Assembly (NCBI RefSeq): GCF_014200805.1
Contig: NZ_JACHDB010000002.1
Span: 620,001 to 684,000, forward strand
Length of the DNA: 64,000 nt
Origin: Nocardiopsis composta
Lineage (GTDB): Bacteria > Actinomycetota > Actinomycetes > Streptosporangiales > Streptosporangiaceae
Reading direction: 5' to 3'
Notes under the pieces: generated by a model
The model's database searches: none
What the model saw: only the letters and a program-made list of their open reading frames with translations
Told to the model about the DNA's origin: nothing
Shown here: one piece after another, positions 22,024-31,893 of the stretch
How positions within the stretch are numbered: position 1 is the stretch's first letter
Layout: each line of letters begins with the position of its first letter
Made by a program: the position numbers and the translations under genes

Positions 22024-22728
22024 GTGGCCGCGCCCATCGCAGTAGCCATCGACGCACCCGAGATCGAGACCGCGGCCCGCTGGGCGTCGGCGGTCGCCCC
22101 GCACGTCAGCACGGTCAAGGTCGGGCTGGAGCTCTACCTGCGCTACGGGCCCGAGGTGATCAGCACGGTGCGCGGGGCCAACCCCGTCTCGGTCTTCCTC
22201 GACCTGAAGCTGCACGACATTCCGGCCACGGTGGCCGGGGCCGCGCGCAACGTCGCTCGGCTGAAGCCGTCCATCCTGACCGTGCACGCGGCCGGCGGGG
22301 CGGACATGATCAAGGCCGCGGTGCAGGCGGCACCGGACACTCGCATCGCCGCGGTCACCGTGCTGACCTCGCTGGACGACGCGGCGCTGGAGAGCATCGG
22401 GATGCGCGGCCCGGCGGCCGACGCGGCCCGCCGGCTGGCGGTGCTCGCGGTGGTGTCCGGTGCGCAGGCGCTGGTCTGCTCGCCGCACGAGGTGCCGGCG
22501 CTGCGCGCCGAGGTCGGCCCGGACGTCCAGCTCATCACGCCGGGCGTGCGCCCGGCCGGCGCGGACCGGGGCGACCAGGCCCGGGTCGCGACGCCGGAGG
22601 AGGCCCTGGCGGCCGGTGCGGACCTGCTGGTGATCGGCCGGCCGATCACCCGGGCCGCCGACCCGGGCGCGGCGGCGGCCTCGCTGGCGGCGGCGCTGCG
22701 CCGCGCGGAGGCGGCCGGCCGGGCCTGA
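22024..22728 (+). CDS. pyrF: Orotidine 5'-phosphate decarboxylase (type 1)
   Basis: A 234-residue TIM-barrel enzyme making UMP from OMP. It begins AVAIDAPEIETAARW, has the catalytic D-x-K-x-x-D tetrad region in FLDLKLHDIPATV, and closes with LITPGVRPAG and DLLVIGRPITRAADP for phosphate binding. It is the compact type 1 form, unlike the longer type 2 PyrF found in mycobacteria and Myxococcus. GTG 22024 follows a strong GAAGGAGAAGG site. It ends the pyrimidine operon and is followed by a hairpin terminator. Confidence 0.95.
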   Translation: MAAPIAVAIDAPEIETAARWASAVAPHVSTVKVGLELYLRYGPEVISTVRGANPVSVFLDLKLHDIPATVAGAARNVARLKPSILTVHAAGGADMIKAAVQAAPDTRIAAVTVLTSLDDAALESIGMRGPAADAARRLAVLAVVSGAQALVCSPHEVPALRAEVGPDVQLITPGVRPAGADRGDQARVATPEEALAAGADLLVIGRPITRAADPGAAAASLAAALRRAEAAGRA

Positions 22729-22747
22729 TCCGGCCGGGAGGAGAAGC

Positions 22748-22785
22748 GAGGGCGGGTTCCCGCGGGCACCGCGGGACCCGCCCTC
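22748..22785 (+). terminator. Terminator of pyr operon
   Basis: 22748-22765 pairs with 22769-22785 over 17 bp with one bulged T and a 3-nt loop, 20 bp after the pyrF stop. Confidence 0.75.
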
Positions 22786-23060
22786 GGCCGTGTCCGGGAG
22801 CGGCCGCACCGCATTCTCGTGCCCCACAGTATCCGATTGCGGACGCAAGGTACCTCCGTATTCAGGTGTCCGAAACCCGGGGGTTCGGGCGGGGCGCGAC
22901 CGGTTCCGGCCCAGGAGGGGAGCGGTTCACGGGAATGAGGCGTCCGCGGAGTGGAGGGCCAAAAGTCCCGAATTCAACCGCGCAGCGCAATCGAGCGGAG
23001 ACAGAGAGTGATTAATTGGATGAATTGCCGCTCTATTAGCGCTCGAAGGGCCACTTTGCG

Positions 23061-23090
23061 TTGCCGAACGGGGTCGGAACCTACTAACTT
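23061..23090 (+). promoter_or_regulatory. Promoter of mihF
   Basis: TTGCCG (23061-23066), 18 bp, TAACTT (23085-23090). It lies in a 300-bp AT-richer stretch (about 22800-23130) that stands out against the surroundings and holds no gene, as expected for a strongly expressed nucleoid-protein gene. Confidence 0.5.
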
Positions 23091-23139
23091 GCGCAGGCGT
23101 CCGCCCTCCACGAACGAGAGAAAACCGAGGTGACCCGGC

Positions 23140-23460
23140 GTGGCCCTTCCTCCCCTCACACCCGAGCAGCGCGCCGCGGCTCTGGAGAAGGCCGCTAAGG
23201 CCAGAAAAGAGCGCGCGGAAGTCAAGAACCGCCTGAAGCACGGCGGCGTCTCCCTGTCGGAGGTGCTCGCCGACGGCCAGACCGACGACGTCATCGGCAA
23301 GATGAAGGTCTCGGCTCTGCTGGAGTCGCTCCCCGGCGTCGGCAAGGTCCGCGCCAAGCAGATCATGGAGCGGCTCAACATCGCCGAGTCGCGCCGAGTC
23401 CGGGGCCTGGGCGCCAACCAGCGCGCCTCCCTGGAGCGCGAGTTCGGCGGCGCCAAGTAA
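23140..23460 (+). CDS. mihF: Integration host factor, actinobacterial type
   Basis: A 106-residue basic nucleoid protein, the mIHF/sIHF of actinobacteria, unrelated to the alpha/beta IHF of proteobacteria. Its long first helix begins LTPEQRAAALEKAAKARKER; it continues with LKHGGVSLSEVL and the helix-two-turn-helix DNA-binding segment SLPGVGKVRAKQIMERL with a C-terminal VRGLGANQRASLEREFG. It bends DNA and affects replication, nucleoid compaction and antibiotic production in Streptomyces. GTG 23140 has GAGG nine bases before. Its place between pyrF and gmk is conserved. Confidence 0.95.
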   Translation: MALPPLTPEQRAAALEKAAKARKERAEVKNRLKHGGVSLSEVLADGQTDDVIGKMKVSALLESLPGVGKVRAKQIMERLNIAESRRVRGLGANQRASLEREFGGAK

Positions 23461-23482
23461 GGCGGCCGATCCATCCGCCCGC

Positions 23483-23509
23483 GGCGGCCCCGCGCTGAAC
23501 GGGGCCGCC
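23483..23509 (+). terminator. Terminator after mihF
   Basis: GGCGGCCCCG, 7-nt loop, CGGGGCCGCC: a perfect 10-bp stem 22 bp after the mihF stop. Confidence 0.75.
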
Positions 23510-23766
23510 CCGGCGCCGCCCGACCGCCCGCATCCAGCGGCGGCGGCCGGCGGCGCCGGGGGCAGCAGTACGCGCCGCGGTCCGGCATGACCCGCCGCAC
23601 ACCCCGCTCAGGGGCCGTGCGGACGGGCCCGCCGGGCCGCGGCGCGGTGGTATAAAAGACCAATCATCACCGGCCCGGGGAAGCGTCCCCTCGTGCGGAC
23701 CGACCGGAGCCGGGCGCCTCCGGCGCCAAGCCAGCCCCAGCGTCGCACCGAGAGTTTGAACGCCAC

Positions 23767-24378
23767 GTGCCTATCGATCCCGAAGACCGGTCCGCAGCAG
23801 GGCCGGAGGACGCCGGCGCCCCGGAGCGGCGGCTGACGGTCCTCTCCGGCCCCTCCGGGGTCGGCAAGAGCACCGTCGTCAAGGAGCTCCGCGCCCACCA
23901 TCCCGAGGTGTGGCTCTCGGTGTCGGTCACCACCCGCGCCCCGCGCCCCGGGGAGACCGACGGGGTGGAGTACTTCTTCGTCGGCGCCGACGAGTTCGAG
24001 CGGATGGTCGCCGAGGGCAGCCTGCTGGAGTGGGCCGAGTTCGCGGGCAACCGCTACGGCACCCCCCGCGCCCCGGTCGAGGAGCGGCTGCGGGCCGGCG
24101 TCCCGGTCCTGCTCGAGATCGACCTGCAGGGCGCCCGCCAGGTCCGCGAGTCCATGCCCGACTCCTTCCACGTCTTCCTCGCCCCGCCGTCCTGGGAGGA
24201 GCTGGTGCGCCGGCTTACCGGCCGCGGGACCGAGGCCCCCGAGGTGGTCCAGCGCCGGCTGGACGCCGCCCGGGTCGAACTGGCCGCGGAGAAGGAGTTC
24301 GACGCCACGCTGGTCAACACGTCCGTCGAGAACGTGCGCGACGAGCTGCTAGCGTTGGTCCTCGCGCCGAAGGTGTGA
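23767..24378 (+). CDS. gmk: Guanylate kinase
   Basis: A 203-residue kinase converting GMP to GDP. The P-loop is [13 protein letters not shown] near residue 25, followed by the GMP-binding [32 protein letters not shown] and [11 protein letters not shown], and the lid/C-terminal [17 protein letters not shown]. The first 20 residues are an acidic extension. Start is GTG 23767. A TATAAA sequence at 23650-23655 is the best -10 candidate. It begins the gmk-rpoZ-coaBC-metK group common to actinobacteria. Confidence 0.95.
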   Translation: MPIDPEDRSAAGPEDAGAPERRLTVLSGPSGVGKSTVVKELRAHHPEVWLSVSVTTRAPRPGETDGVEYFFVGADEFERMVAEGSLLEWAEFAGNRYGTPRAPVEERLRAGVPVLLEIDLQGARQVRESMPDSFHVFLAPPSWEELVRRLTGRGTEAPEVVQRRLDAARVELAAEKEFDATLVNTSVENVRDELLALVLAPKV

Positions 24379-24542
24379 CCGCCGGCGCCCTCCCGGCGCC
24401 GGACCCGGGCACCCGCAGCGCGGATATCCTGGAGGTTCCGCGGACCCCGCGGGTTCCGCGCAGGCCGTGCGGCGCACGGCCACCGCACCATCCGTCAACA
24501 GGCCCCGTCACAGGGGGCCGCCGACCGTCCAGGGGGACGCAC

Positions 24543-24809
24543 GTGGCAGGCACCGAGCCCGTCGCCGAAGGCATCACCAACCCGCCCATCGACGACCTCC
24601 TCGAGCTCGTCGACAGCAAGTACAGCCTGGTCACCATGGCCTCCAAGCGGGCCCGGCAGATCAACGCCTACTACGCCCAGCTGGGCGAGGGCCTGCTGGA
24701 GTACGTCGGCCCGCTGGTCGAGACCCAGGTCCAGGAGAAGGCCCTGTCCATCGCGCTGCGCGAGGTCAAGGCCGGGCTGCTCACGGCGGAGCCCTACGAG
24801 GGCAACTGA
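24543..24809 (+). CDS. rpoZ: RNA polymerase omega subunit
   Basis: An 88-residue subunit that stabilises the beta-prime subunit of RNA polymerase. It has the signature [32 protein letters not shown] and the C-terminal [15 protein letters not shown], both characteristic of actinobacterial omega. GTG 24543 follows a GGGGG-rich ribosome-binding site. It lies 164 bp after gmk and 86 bp before coaBC. Confidence 0.96.
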   Translation: MAGTEPVAEGITNPPIDDLLELVDSKYSLVTMASKRARQINAYYAQLGEGLLEYVGPLVETQVQEKALSIALREVKAGLLTAEPYEGN

Positions 24810-24883
24810 GCGCCGAGGGACGGAGGCGCGGTGCGCGCCCGGGCTGCGCCCGGGGCGGCGCCGGCCGCCGCCCCCGCCTCGGC

Positions 24884-24896
24884 TAGAGTCCGAACG
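24884..24896 (+). promoter_or_regulatory. Leaderless coaBC promoter
   Basis: TAGAGT (24884-24889) precedes the coaBC GTG (24896) by six bases, a classic actinobacterial leaderless arrangement; there is no ribosome-binding site. Confidence 0.55.
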
Positions 24897-26122
24897 TGAA
24901 CACACCGATCGACGACGGCGCCGCGCCCGAGGTGGTCCTGGGCGTCGGCGCGGGCATCGCCGCCTACAAGGCCTGCGAGCTCCTCCGCCGCTTCACCGAA
25001 TCCGGGCACAAGGTGCAGGTCGTGCCCACCGCCGAGGCGCTGCGCTTCGTGGGCGAGCCCACCTGGGCCGCGCTCTCCGGGCGCCCGGTGGCCACCGGCG
25101 TCTGGGACGCCGTGCACGAGGTCCCGCACGTGCGCATCGGCCAGCGCGCCGACCTGGTCTTCGTCGCCCCGGCCACCGCCGACCTGCTGGCCCGGGCCGC
25201 CAACGGGCTCGCCGGCGACCTGCTCACCAACACCCTGCTCACCGCGCGCTGCCCGGTCGTCTTCGCGCCCGCGATGCACACCGAGATGTGGGAGCACCCC
25301 GCCACCCGGGCCAACGTCGCCACGCTGCGCGAGCGCGGCGCCATCGTGCTGGAGCCCGCCGAGGGCCGGCTCACCGGCGCCGACACCGGCAAGGGCCGGC
25401 TGCCCGACCCGGAGGCGCTGTTCGAGGCCGGCCGGGCGGTGCTGCGCCGCGGGAGCCTCCCCGCCGACCTGGCCGGACGGCGGGTGGTCGTCTCGGCCGG
25501 CGGCACCCGCGAGGCCATCGACCCCGTCCGCTACCTGGGCAACCGCTCCTCCGGGCGGCAGGGCTACGCGCTGGCCGCCACCGCGCTGGCCCGCGGCGCC
25601 CGGGTCACCCTGGTCACCGCCGCCACCGGGCTCACCGCCCCGGCCGGCGCCGACGTGCTCCCGGTCGAGTCCGCGGTGCAGATGCGCGAGGCCGTGCTGG
25701 AGGCCCGGCGGGACGCCGACGCCGTGGTGATGGCCGCGGCCGTGGCCGACTTCCGCCCGGCCGAGCAGGCCCCCGGCAAGATCAAGAAGACCGGCGCCGG
25801 CCCCAAGCCGATCGAGCTGGTGGAGAACCCCGACATCCTCGCCGAGCTCGCCCGGGAGCGGACCGCCGCCGGGCAGGTGGTGGTCGGCTTCGCCGCGGAG
25901 ACCGACGACGTGCTGGCCAACGGCCGGGCCAAGCTCGCCCGCAAGGGCTGCGACCTGCTGGTCGTCAACCAGGTGGGCGACGGCAGGGCGTTCGGCACCG
26001 AGGACAACCAGGCGGTGATCCTGGGGGCGGACGGCGGCTCGGCGGAGGTGCCGCACGGCCCGAAGAGCGCGCTGGCGGACCGGGTCTGGGACCTCGTCCG
26101 CGACCGGCTCCCGCGAGTGTGA
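24896..26122 (+). CDS. coaBC: Phosphopantothenoylcysteine synthetase/decarboxylase
   Basis: A 408-residue bifunctional enzyme of coenzyme A synthesis. The N-terminal flavin-dependent CoaC decarboxylase has GVGAGIAAYKACELLRR, VAPATADLLAR and PAMHTEMW, where histidine stands in for the usual asparagine of the PxMNxxMW motif, as is common in actinobacteria. The C-terminal CoaB synthetase has VSAGGTREAIDPVRYLGNRSSG, MAAAVADFRP and the KIKK nucleotide loop. It appears to be transcribed leaderless from its own -10 box and reads towards metK. Confidence 0.94.
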   Translation: MNTPIDDGAAPEVVLGVGAGIAAYKACELLRRFTESGHKVQVVPTAEALRFVGEPTWAALSGRPVATGVWDAVHEVPHVRIGQRADLVFVAPATADLLARAANGLAGDLLTNTLLTARCPVVFAPAMHTEMWEHPATRANVATLRERGAIVLEPAEGRLTGADTGKGRLPDPEALFEAGRAVLRRGSLPADLAGRRVVVSAGGTREAIDPVRYLGNRSSGRQGYALAATALARGARVTLVTAATGLTAPAGADVLPVESAVQMREAVLEARRDADAVVMAAAVADFRPAEQAPGKIKKTGAGPKPIELVENPDILAELARERTAAGQVVVGFAAETDDVLANGRAKLARKGCDLLVVNQVGDGRAFGTEDNQAVILGADGGSAEVPHGPKSALADRVWDLVRDRLPRV

Positions 26123-26243
26123 AAAGATCCCCTCCGATGTTGCGCGTGCGGCGACCCTGTTTCGCTGTACGCTACGAAAACCCCAGCGCATGGGCATGAT
26201 CAGATCCGGCCGTGGAACTTTTCGTGTGTTATGCGTCACACTT

Positions 26244-26278
26244 GGTTCGCGAGCGCCTGAAGTGGTGTTCCGCGAACC
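26244..26278 (+). other. Structured hairpin in metK leader
   Basis: GGTTCGCG (26244-26251) pairs with CGCGAACC (26271-26278). Inside, GCGCC can pair with GGUGU through two G-U pairs, leaving a 6-nt loop. It lies in the 363-bp coaBC-metK gap, about 207 bases before the metK start. It does not match a SAM riboswitch known to me. Confidence 0.45.
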
Positions 26279-26485
26279 GGCGACGGGCGACCGCCGCCGA
26301 ACGAAAAGCTGGAGCGGACCCGACAGAGCCGCACGCCCAGGGCGCGACGGACAGGGCACCACTACAGTGGACCAGGAAACCAACCCCGCGGGTCGGTAAA
26401 GCCCGGTGGACCCCCACCTCCCCGGCGCGGCACCGTCCTGCAGAGACAACTGTCAGCCAGCAGCCGCTGCAAGGAGTCACTCAAC

Positions 26486-27679
<1,194 letters not shown>

Positions 27680-27710
27680 GGCCCCGCCCGCCCAGCGGAA
27701 CCGGACCACC

Positions 27711-27740
27711 GGCGGCCGCCCCTGCCCGGGGGCGGCCGCC
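27711..27740 (+). terminator. Terminator after metK
   Basis: GGCGGCCGCCCC and GGGGCGGCCGCC form a perfect 12-bp stem with a 6-nt loop, 31 bp after the metK stop. Confidence 0.75.
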
Positions 27741-28214
27741 GCCGTCTTCCCCGGTGGCCCCGGCGCCGCGGCCCTGCCGACGCGCGGCGGCCTCACGCGG
27801 TCGTCGCACCGGAGCGCGCCGCTCTGCCCCGGGCCCCGGATTCCGCGGCCGGTGCGCGGCCGGAGCCGGGGGCGACGGCGCCCCATGCGGCCCTGCCTTC
27901 CCACGCCCCTCTCCGCGGTCGCACTCCCGCCCGGTCGCCGAGGCCGTCGCCTTCTCCGAGCGGGCATCCGCGCCCCCGACCGGTGCACGGGCGGCCGGGG
28001 AAGACGACAGAGCCGAGGCGCGACGCAGGCAGGAGCGGCTCCAGAGTGGACCGGGGCCCGGAGCCGGCCGCGTCGGCCCCGCCGCCGGGCAGGACGCGCC
28101 GGCCCGCCGCAGAACAGGGGAGGAGCCGCTCTTCCCGGCCGGACCGCAGGTGGCGGCAGCCGAGTGAAGCGGCGTGCCGCCGGGCCCGCGGCGCCAGGGG
28201 CATCGCGGAGGGGA
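27741..28214. other. Gap between metK and TAXI gene
   Basis: About 470 bp without a supportable gene, at the left edge of the block that separates metK from priA. Only GC-rich shadow frames are seen, and no repeats or integrase-type attachment sequence that I can recognise. Confidence 0.45.
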
Positions 28215-29186
28215 TCAGCCGTGCAGCTCCCGGTAGGCCTGTTCGGCGCCGGGGTGCAGCGGCACGCCGGAGGTGCCGATCAGCGTGCTGGCGCTGAGGA
28301 ACTGGGTGCCCAGCGTGTACCCCGGGATCAGCGACGGAGCCTCCTCCACCAGCACCCGGACCAGGGCCGCGGCCACCTCGTCGGCCAGGCCGGCCGAGCA
28401 GGCCAGCAGCGACGGCACCCCCACGGTGGCGACCGGCGCGACCGCCCCGTAGGCGCCGGCCGGGACGTCGATCGGGGCGTACACCGGGCCGTGCTCGGCC
28501 CGCAGCTCCGCGGCGACCCCGTCCAGCGGCACCAACCGGATCCCGGTGCGCGCCTCCAGCGCGGACAGCGCCGGCGTGGGCACGCCCCCGGACCAGAAGA
28601 ACGCGTCCACCTCGCCCGCGGCCAGCGCCCGGGCCGCCTCCGCCAGCGGCAGGTGCACCGCCTCCACATCCTCCCCCGGGCGCAGCCCCGCCGAGGCCAG
28701 GATCCGCTCCGCGGTGAACGCCGCCCCCGCCCCGGAGTCGCCCAGCGACACCCGGCGGCCGTCCAGGTCGGCGAGGCGGCGCACCCCGCCGTCGGCCGCG
28801 GTGACCAGCTGCGTGTAGTTCTCGTAGACCCGGCCCAGCGCGCGCAGCCGCCCGCCCGGAGACGACCCGCCGGCGGCGGCGTCGGCCAGCGACAGCGCCA
28901 GGTCGGCCCCGCCATCCCGGAGCAGCCCCAGGTTGTCCAGACTGCCGCCGGTCGCCCGGGTGCGCACCCGCAGCCGCCGCTCGCTCCGGTTCACCGCCTC
29001 GGCCAGCAGCTCCGCGAAATCGGCATAGAGCCCGCCGGGCTCCCCGGACGCCAGCACCAGCTCCCGCCGCTCCTCCAGCCCGCACCCGCCGAGCAGCGCC
29101 CCCGCGGCCCCGGCGGCCAGCGCCGCCAGCACGGCCCGCCGCGACGGCCCGCCTCGGCGCTCCGCGGCGCGGAGGTCGCGCGTCAC
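28215..29186 (-). CDS. TAXI-family solute-binding lipoprotein
   Basis: A 323-residue extracytoplasmic binding protein of the TAXI (TRAP-associated) family. The N-terminus has a twin-arginine SRRAVLA, a hydrophobic stretch and the lipobox LLGGC (Cys35), so it is a Tat-exported lipoprotein. The mature part opens with LVLASGEPGGLYADFAELLAEAV, the family signature, followed by RVRTRATGGSLDNLGLLRDGGADLALSLAD. No TRAP membrane subunits are near. It lies downstream of a two-component system and an MHS transporter on the same strand, so it may present a carboxylate to the sensor kinase. GTG 29186 is chosen because upstream frame translates to non-signal, Arg-rich sequence. Confidence 0.85.
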   Translation of the reverse strand: MTRDLRAAERRGGPSRRAVLAALAAGAAGALLGGCGLEERRELVLASGEPGGLYADFAELLAEAVNRSERRLRVRTRATGGSLDNLGLLRDGGADLALSLADAAAGGSSPGGRLRALGRVYENYTQLVTAADGGVRRLADLDGRRVSLGDSGAGAAFTAERILASAGLRPGEDVEAVHLPLAEAARALAAGEVDAFFWSGGVPTPALSALEARTGIRLVPLDGVAAELRAEHGPVYAPIDVPAGAYGAVAPVATVGVPSLLACSAGLADEVAAALVRVLVEEAPSLIPGYTLGTQFLSASTLIGTSGVPLHPGAEQAYRELHG

Positions 29187-29862
29187 CGCGGGCCCCCGAT
29201 CCGCCGGTCGTGCCCGTATCCGATGCCGCGGACAGGGCCGCGGGTCCCGGACCGACCCCGGCCACCGCGCCGGATCCGGCGGAAGGCCTCCCCGGCCCGG
29301 GGTGCGCGGTCCGCGCCGTGCGGTACGGCCGCGGCCCGGTCGACCAGGACCACCATGGTGCACCCGGCGAACCGCCGGGCGGAGGCCGGCCGCGGCGCCG
29401 CGCCCGGCCCGCTCGCCGCCGGGCCGACCGATGAGGAGCGCACCCGCGGTGTGCGGCCCAGGGCGGGCGGAGTACCGGAAACGGGCCCCGGATCCAGGGG
29501 GCCGTCCGCGGGCCGCGCACCGCACAGGCCGAAGAGCCGGTCCCCGGGAACGCCCCCGCCGTCCGGGAAGCGAGGGGCGCCGCCGCGGCCGCCTACCGGA
29601 ACACCGGACACCAGGCCGCCGCGGCCCCCGCGGCCCGGGGAGCGAGACGGCGGGGCCGGAGCCTGCACCGGCCCGGGCGGTCGGCGACCCGTACCGACCG
29701 GTGGTGTCGGGGATTCTGCCAAAGCAAGGGGCGCCGGGAGAACGCGCACCTCAGGGCGGTGATCGCCGGCGTGCGGCGCTGGACGCGAGGCCCGAGCGGG
29801 CCGGTGCGGGACGGCAGGGGACCGATCGGCCCCTCGCCGGTCCCGTCGACGGTTCGACGGCG
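29187..29862. other. Gap between sensor kinase and TAXI gene
   Basis: 676 bp with open but unconvincing Arg/Pro-rich frames on both strands and no motif. It separates the TAXI gene from the kinase on the same strand, so the TAXI gene may have its own promoter here; none is clear. Confidence 0.45.
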
Positions 29863-31884
29863 TCATCGAGCCTCCTCTCCAGGGCGGCCTTGCAGAGGCG
29901 CGTCCCCGGCCCGACCGGCGGCGCGCGGCAGGTCGATGGCGACGGTGAGGCCGTGCGGGGCGGCGGGGAGCAGGGTCAGGGCGCCGCCGCGGGCGGTGGC
30001 CAGGCGCTCCAGGATGGCCAGGCCGAGGCCGGTGCCCTGGGCGGGGGCGGTGCCGGAGCGCCAGAACCGGCGGGTGGCCCGCTCCAGGTCCTCGTCCGGC
30101 ATGCCGGGGCCGTCGTCGCGGACCTCGACGCGGACCATGTCCGGGGCGGGGCCCGCGGCGCAGCCGATCCGGATCCGGGCGCCCGGTCCCGCGTACTTCA
30201 CCGCGTTGTCCAGGGCGATGTCGAGCATCTGCGCCAGCTCGCCCTCGGCGACGGCGACCGGAACGGCCGCGGCCCCGGGCGCGGTGGAGGACTCCCCGTC
30301 CACCGGGCCGCCGGTGTCCCGGTTCCGGGCCTCCCCTGCGCCGTCCCTGACTGCCGGGGCACTCAGGACCTCCGAGAGCTCCCCGCGGTGCGCGGCGGCC
30401 CCTCCTTCCGGCGGGAGGGCTTCCGGACGGGAGGCGGGGGCGTCGTCCGCCGCCCGCCGGGCTGCGTCCCGGGAGGGGACGGGCCCGGTTCCGCGGCCGG
30501 GGGCGGTGGAGCCCTCGGCTTCCGGGGCCTCCGGGAGGGGAGGGGCGTCCGCGGGGTCCGTGCTCTGCCGAGCGGGTTTCGGACCCTTCTCGCAGCAGGG
30601 GACCTCTCCTTCCGTCGGAAGGGCCTCCGGGCGGGAGGCGAGGACACCGTCCTCCGCTTCCCCGGATCCGCCGGCCGAGGAGGCGGATTCGCGGGCGGGG
30701 CCGGTGGCGTCCGCGGCGTCGGGGGCGGCCGTCTCCGGGGCCGCCGCCCGCCAGGCGCCGGGGGCGCCGCAGAGACCGGCCCGCTCCGCGGCGGGGCTCT
30801 CCGGATGCTCCGTCCCGGCCGCGCCGGGCCACGGGGGCGCTTCGAGGCGCAGGCCGGCGCGGTCTGCGGCCGGGAACCAGGCGTCGGCGCGGTCGGCGAT
30901 GACCGCGGCGGCGTCGCAGAGCGGGGCCGGGCCGGGGGCGCCGGCCGCGATGGCGGTGGCCCGGCTGTCCGCGGTGGCCATGCTGAGCATGCCGTCCAGC
31001 AGCGCCCGCAGCCGCTCCACCTCGGCCAGCGCCGACTCGTAGCCGGCCCGGCCGTCCGGGGTGACCTCGGCGGACAGCGCGTCCATCCGCAGCAGCAGCG
31101 CCGCCATCGGGTTGCGCACCTGGTGGGCGACGTCGGCGACGAGCCGGGACTGGGTGCGGGCGGACTCGGTGACCGCGGTGGACATCCGGTTGAAGGCCGC
31201 GGCCAGGTCGCGCAGCTCCGGCGGGCCGGTCCGCACGTCCACCTGCGGACCGGAATCGCCGGTCTCCGCCGCCGGGCCGCCGGCCAGCGCGCGCACCCCC
31301 GCGCTGAGCTCGCCCAGCGGGCGCAGCACCCACCGGGAGAGCGCCAGGGACAGGCCGGTGCAGGCGAGCAGCGCGGCCAGCGCTCCGCCGAGCACCAGGC
31401 CCCACAGCAGCGCGGTGTCCGCGGCGGCGCGGGCGGTGGAGGCGCGCAGCACCACCGCCCCGTCGGTGCGGATCCCGTCGCCGACCGGCGCGGCGAGCAG
31501 CACGTCCTCGCGGGTCCACGGGGCCAGCGCCGGGGTGCTCCGCGGGCTCTGGCCGCGCAGCGCGGCGTCGATCAGCGGACCGGCCTCCCGGTCGGCCGGG
31601 GAGAGCCTGCCGGCGCCGGCGACCACCTCCCGCCGGTCGTCCACCACCAGCACCGCCTCCCCGTACAGCGCGGCGTACCCGGCGACCTCGTCGCGGAGCA
31701 GCGCCGGGTCGCCGGAGGCGGCCGCCTGGCGGGCCAGGGAGGCGAACCAGTCCAGGTCGGCGGTGCGGTCCAGGACCAGCCGCTGCAGCCGCTGCTCGGA
31801 GGCGGCGCCGAGCAGCGGCACGGCGAACGCCGCGGCGGCGACCGCGGAGAACACCAGCAGCACGGCGAGCAGACGGCGGCGCAT
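29863..31884 (-). CDS. Sensor histidine kinase with interrupted ATP-binding domain
   Basis: A 673-residue membrane kinase. Two transmembrane helices (about 5-25 and 158-185) flank an extracytoplasmic domain, followed by a HAMP linker, the H-box VADVAHQVRNPMAAL with His254, and the ATP-binding domain: N-box IALDNAVKYA (Asn560), G1 RDDGPGMPD and G2 GTGLGLAI. Between the first strand (GLRLEAP, about 349) and the N-box lie about 190 residues rich in Ala, Pro, Glu and Gly, absent from normal kinases. Within them ASRPEALP-x-EG occurs twice, 68 residues apart. It starts 9 bp after the response regulator gene and belongs to the same operon. Confidence 0.88.
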   Translation of the reverse strand: MRRRLLAVLLVFSAVAAAAFAVPLLGAASEQRLQRLVLDRTADLDWFASLARQAAASGDPALLRDEVAGYAALYGEAVLVVDDRREVVAGAGRLSPADREAGPLIDAALRGQSPRSTPALAPWTREDVLLAAPVGDGIRTDGAVVLRASTARAAADTALLWGLVLGGALAALLACTGLSLALSRWVLRPLGELSAGVRALAGGPAAETGDSGPQVDVRTGPPELRDLAAAFNRMSTAVTESARTQSRLVADVAHQVRNPMAALLLRMDALSAEVTPDGRAGYESALAEVERLRALLDGMLSMATADSRATAIAAGAPGPAPLCDAAAVIADRADAWFPAADRAGLRLEAPPWPGAAGTEHPESPAAERAGLCGAPGAWRAAAPETAAPDAADATGPARESASSAGGSGEAEDGVLASRPEALPTEGEVPCCEKGPKPARQSTDPADAPPLPEAPEAEGSTAPGRGTGPVPSRDAARRAADDAPASRPEALPPEGGAAAHRGELSEVLSAPAVRDGAGEARNRDTGGPVDGESSTAPGAAAVPVAVAEGELAQMLDIALDNAVKYAGPGARIRIGCAAGPAPDMVRVEVRDDGPGMPDEDLERATRRFWRSGTAPAQGTGLGLAILERLATARGGALTLLPAAPHGLTVAIDLPRAAGRAGDAPLQGRPGEEAR
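30265..30831 (-). repeat. Low-complexity insertion within kinase ATPase domain
   Basis: This stretch codes for residues about 352-540 of the kinase. Similar blocks start near 30404 and 30607 (CTTCCG-C/T-CGG-x-AGGG followed by TCCGG-GCGGGAGGCG), about 205 bp apart. Most likely it arose by slippage and duplication in GC-rich DNA while staying in frame. Confidence 0.5.
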
Positions 31885-31893
31885 GCCCGGCTC

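Noticed and set aside
26190-26399. 69-codon frame in the metK leader
   Set aside because: It crosses the hairpin, has no ribosome-binding site and shows no motif; it is better explained as leader RNA.
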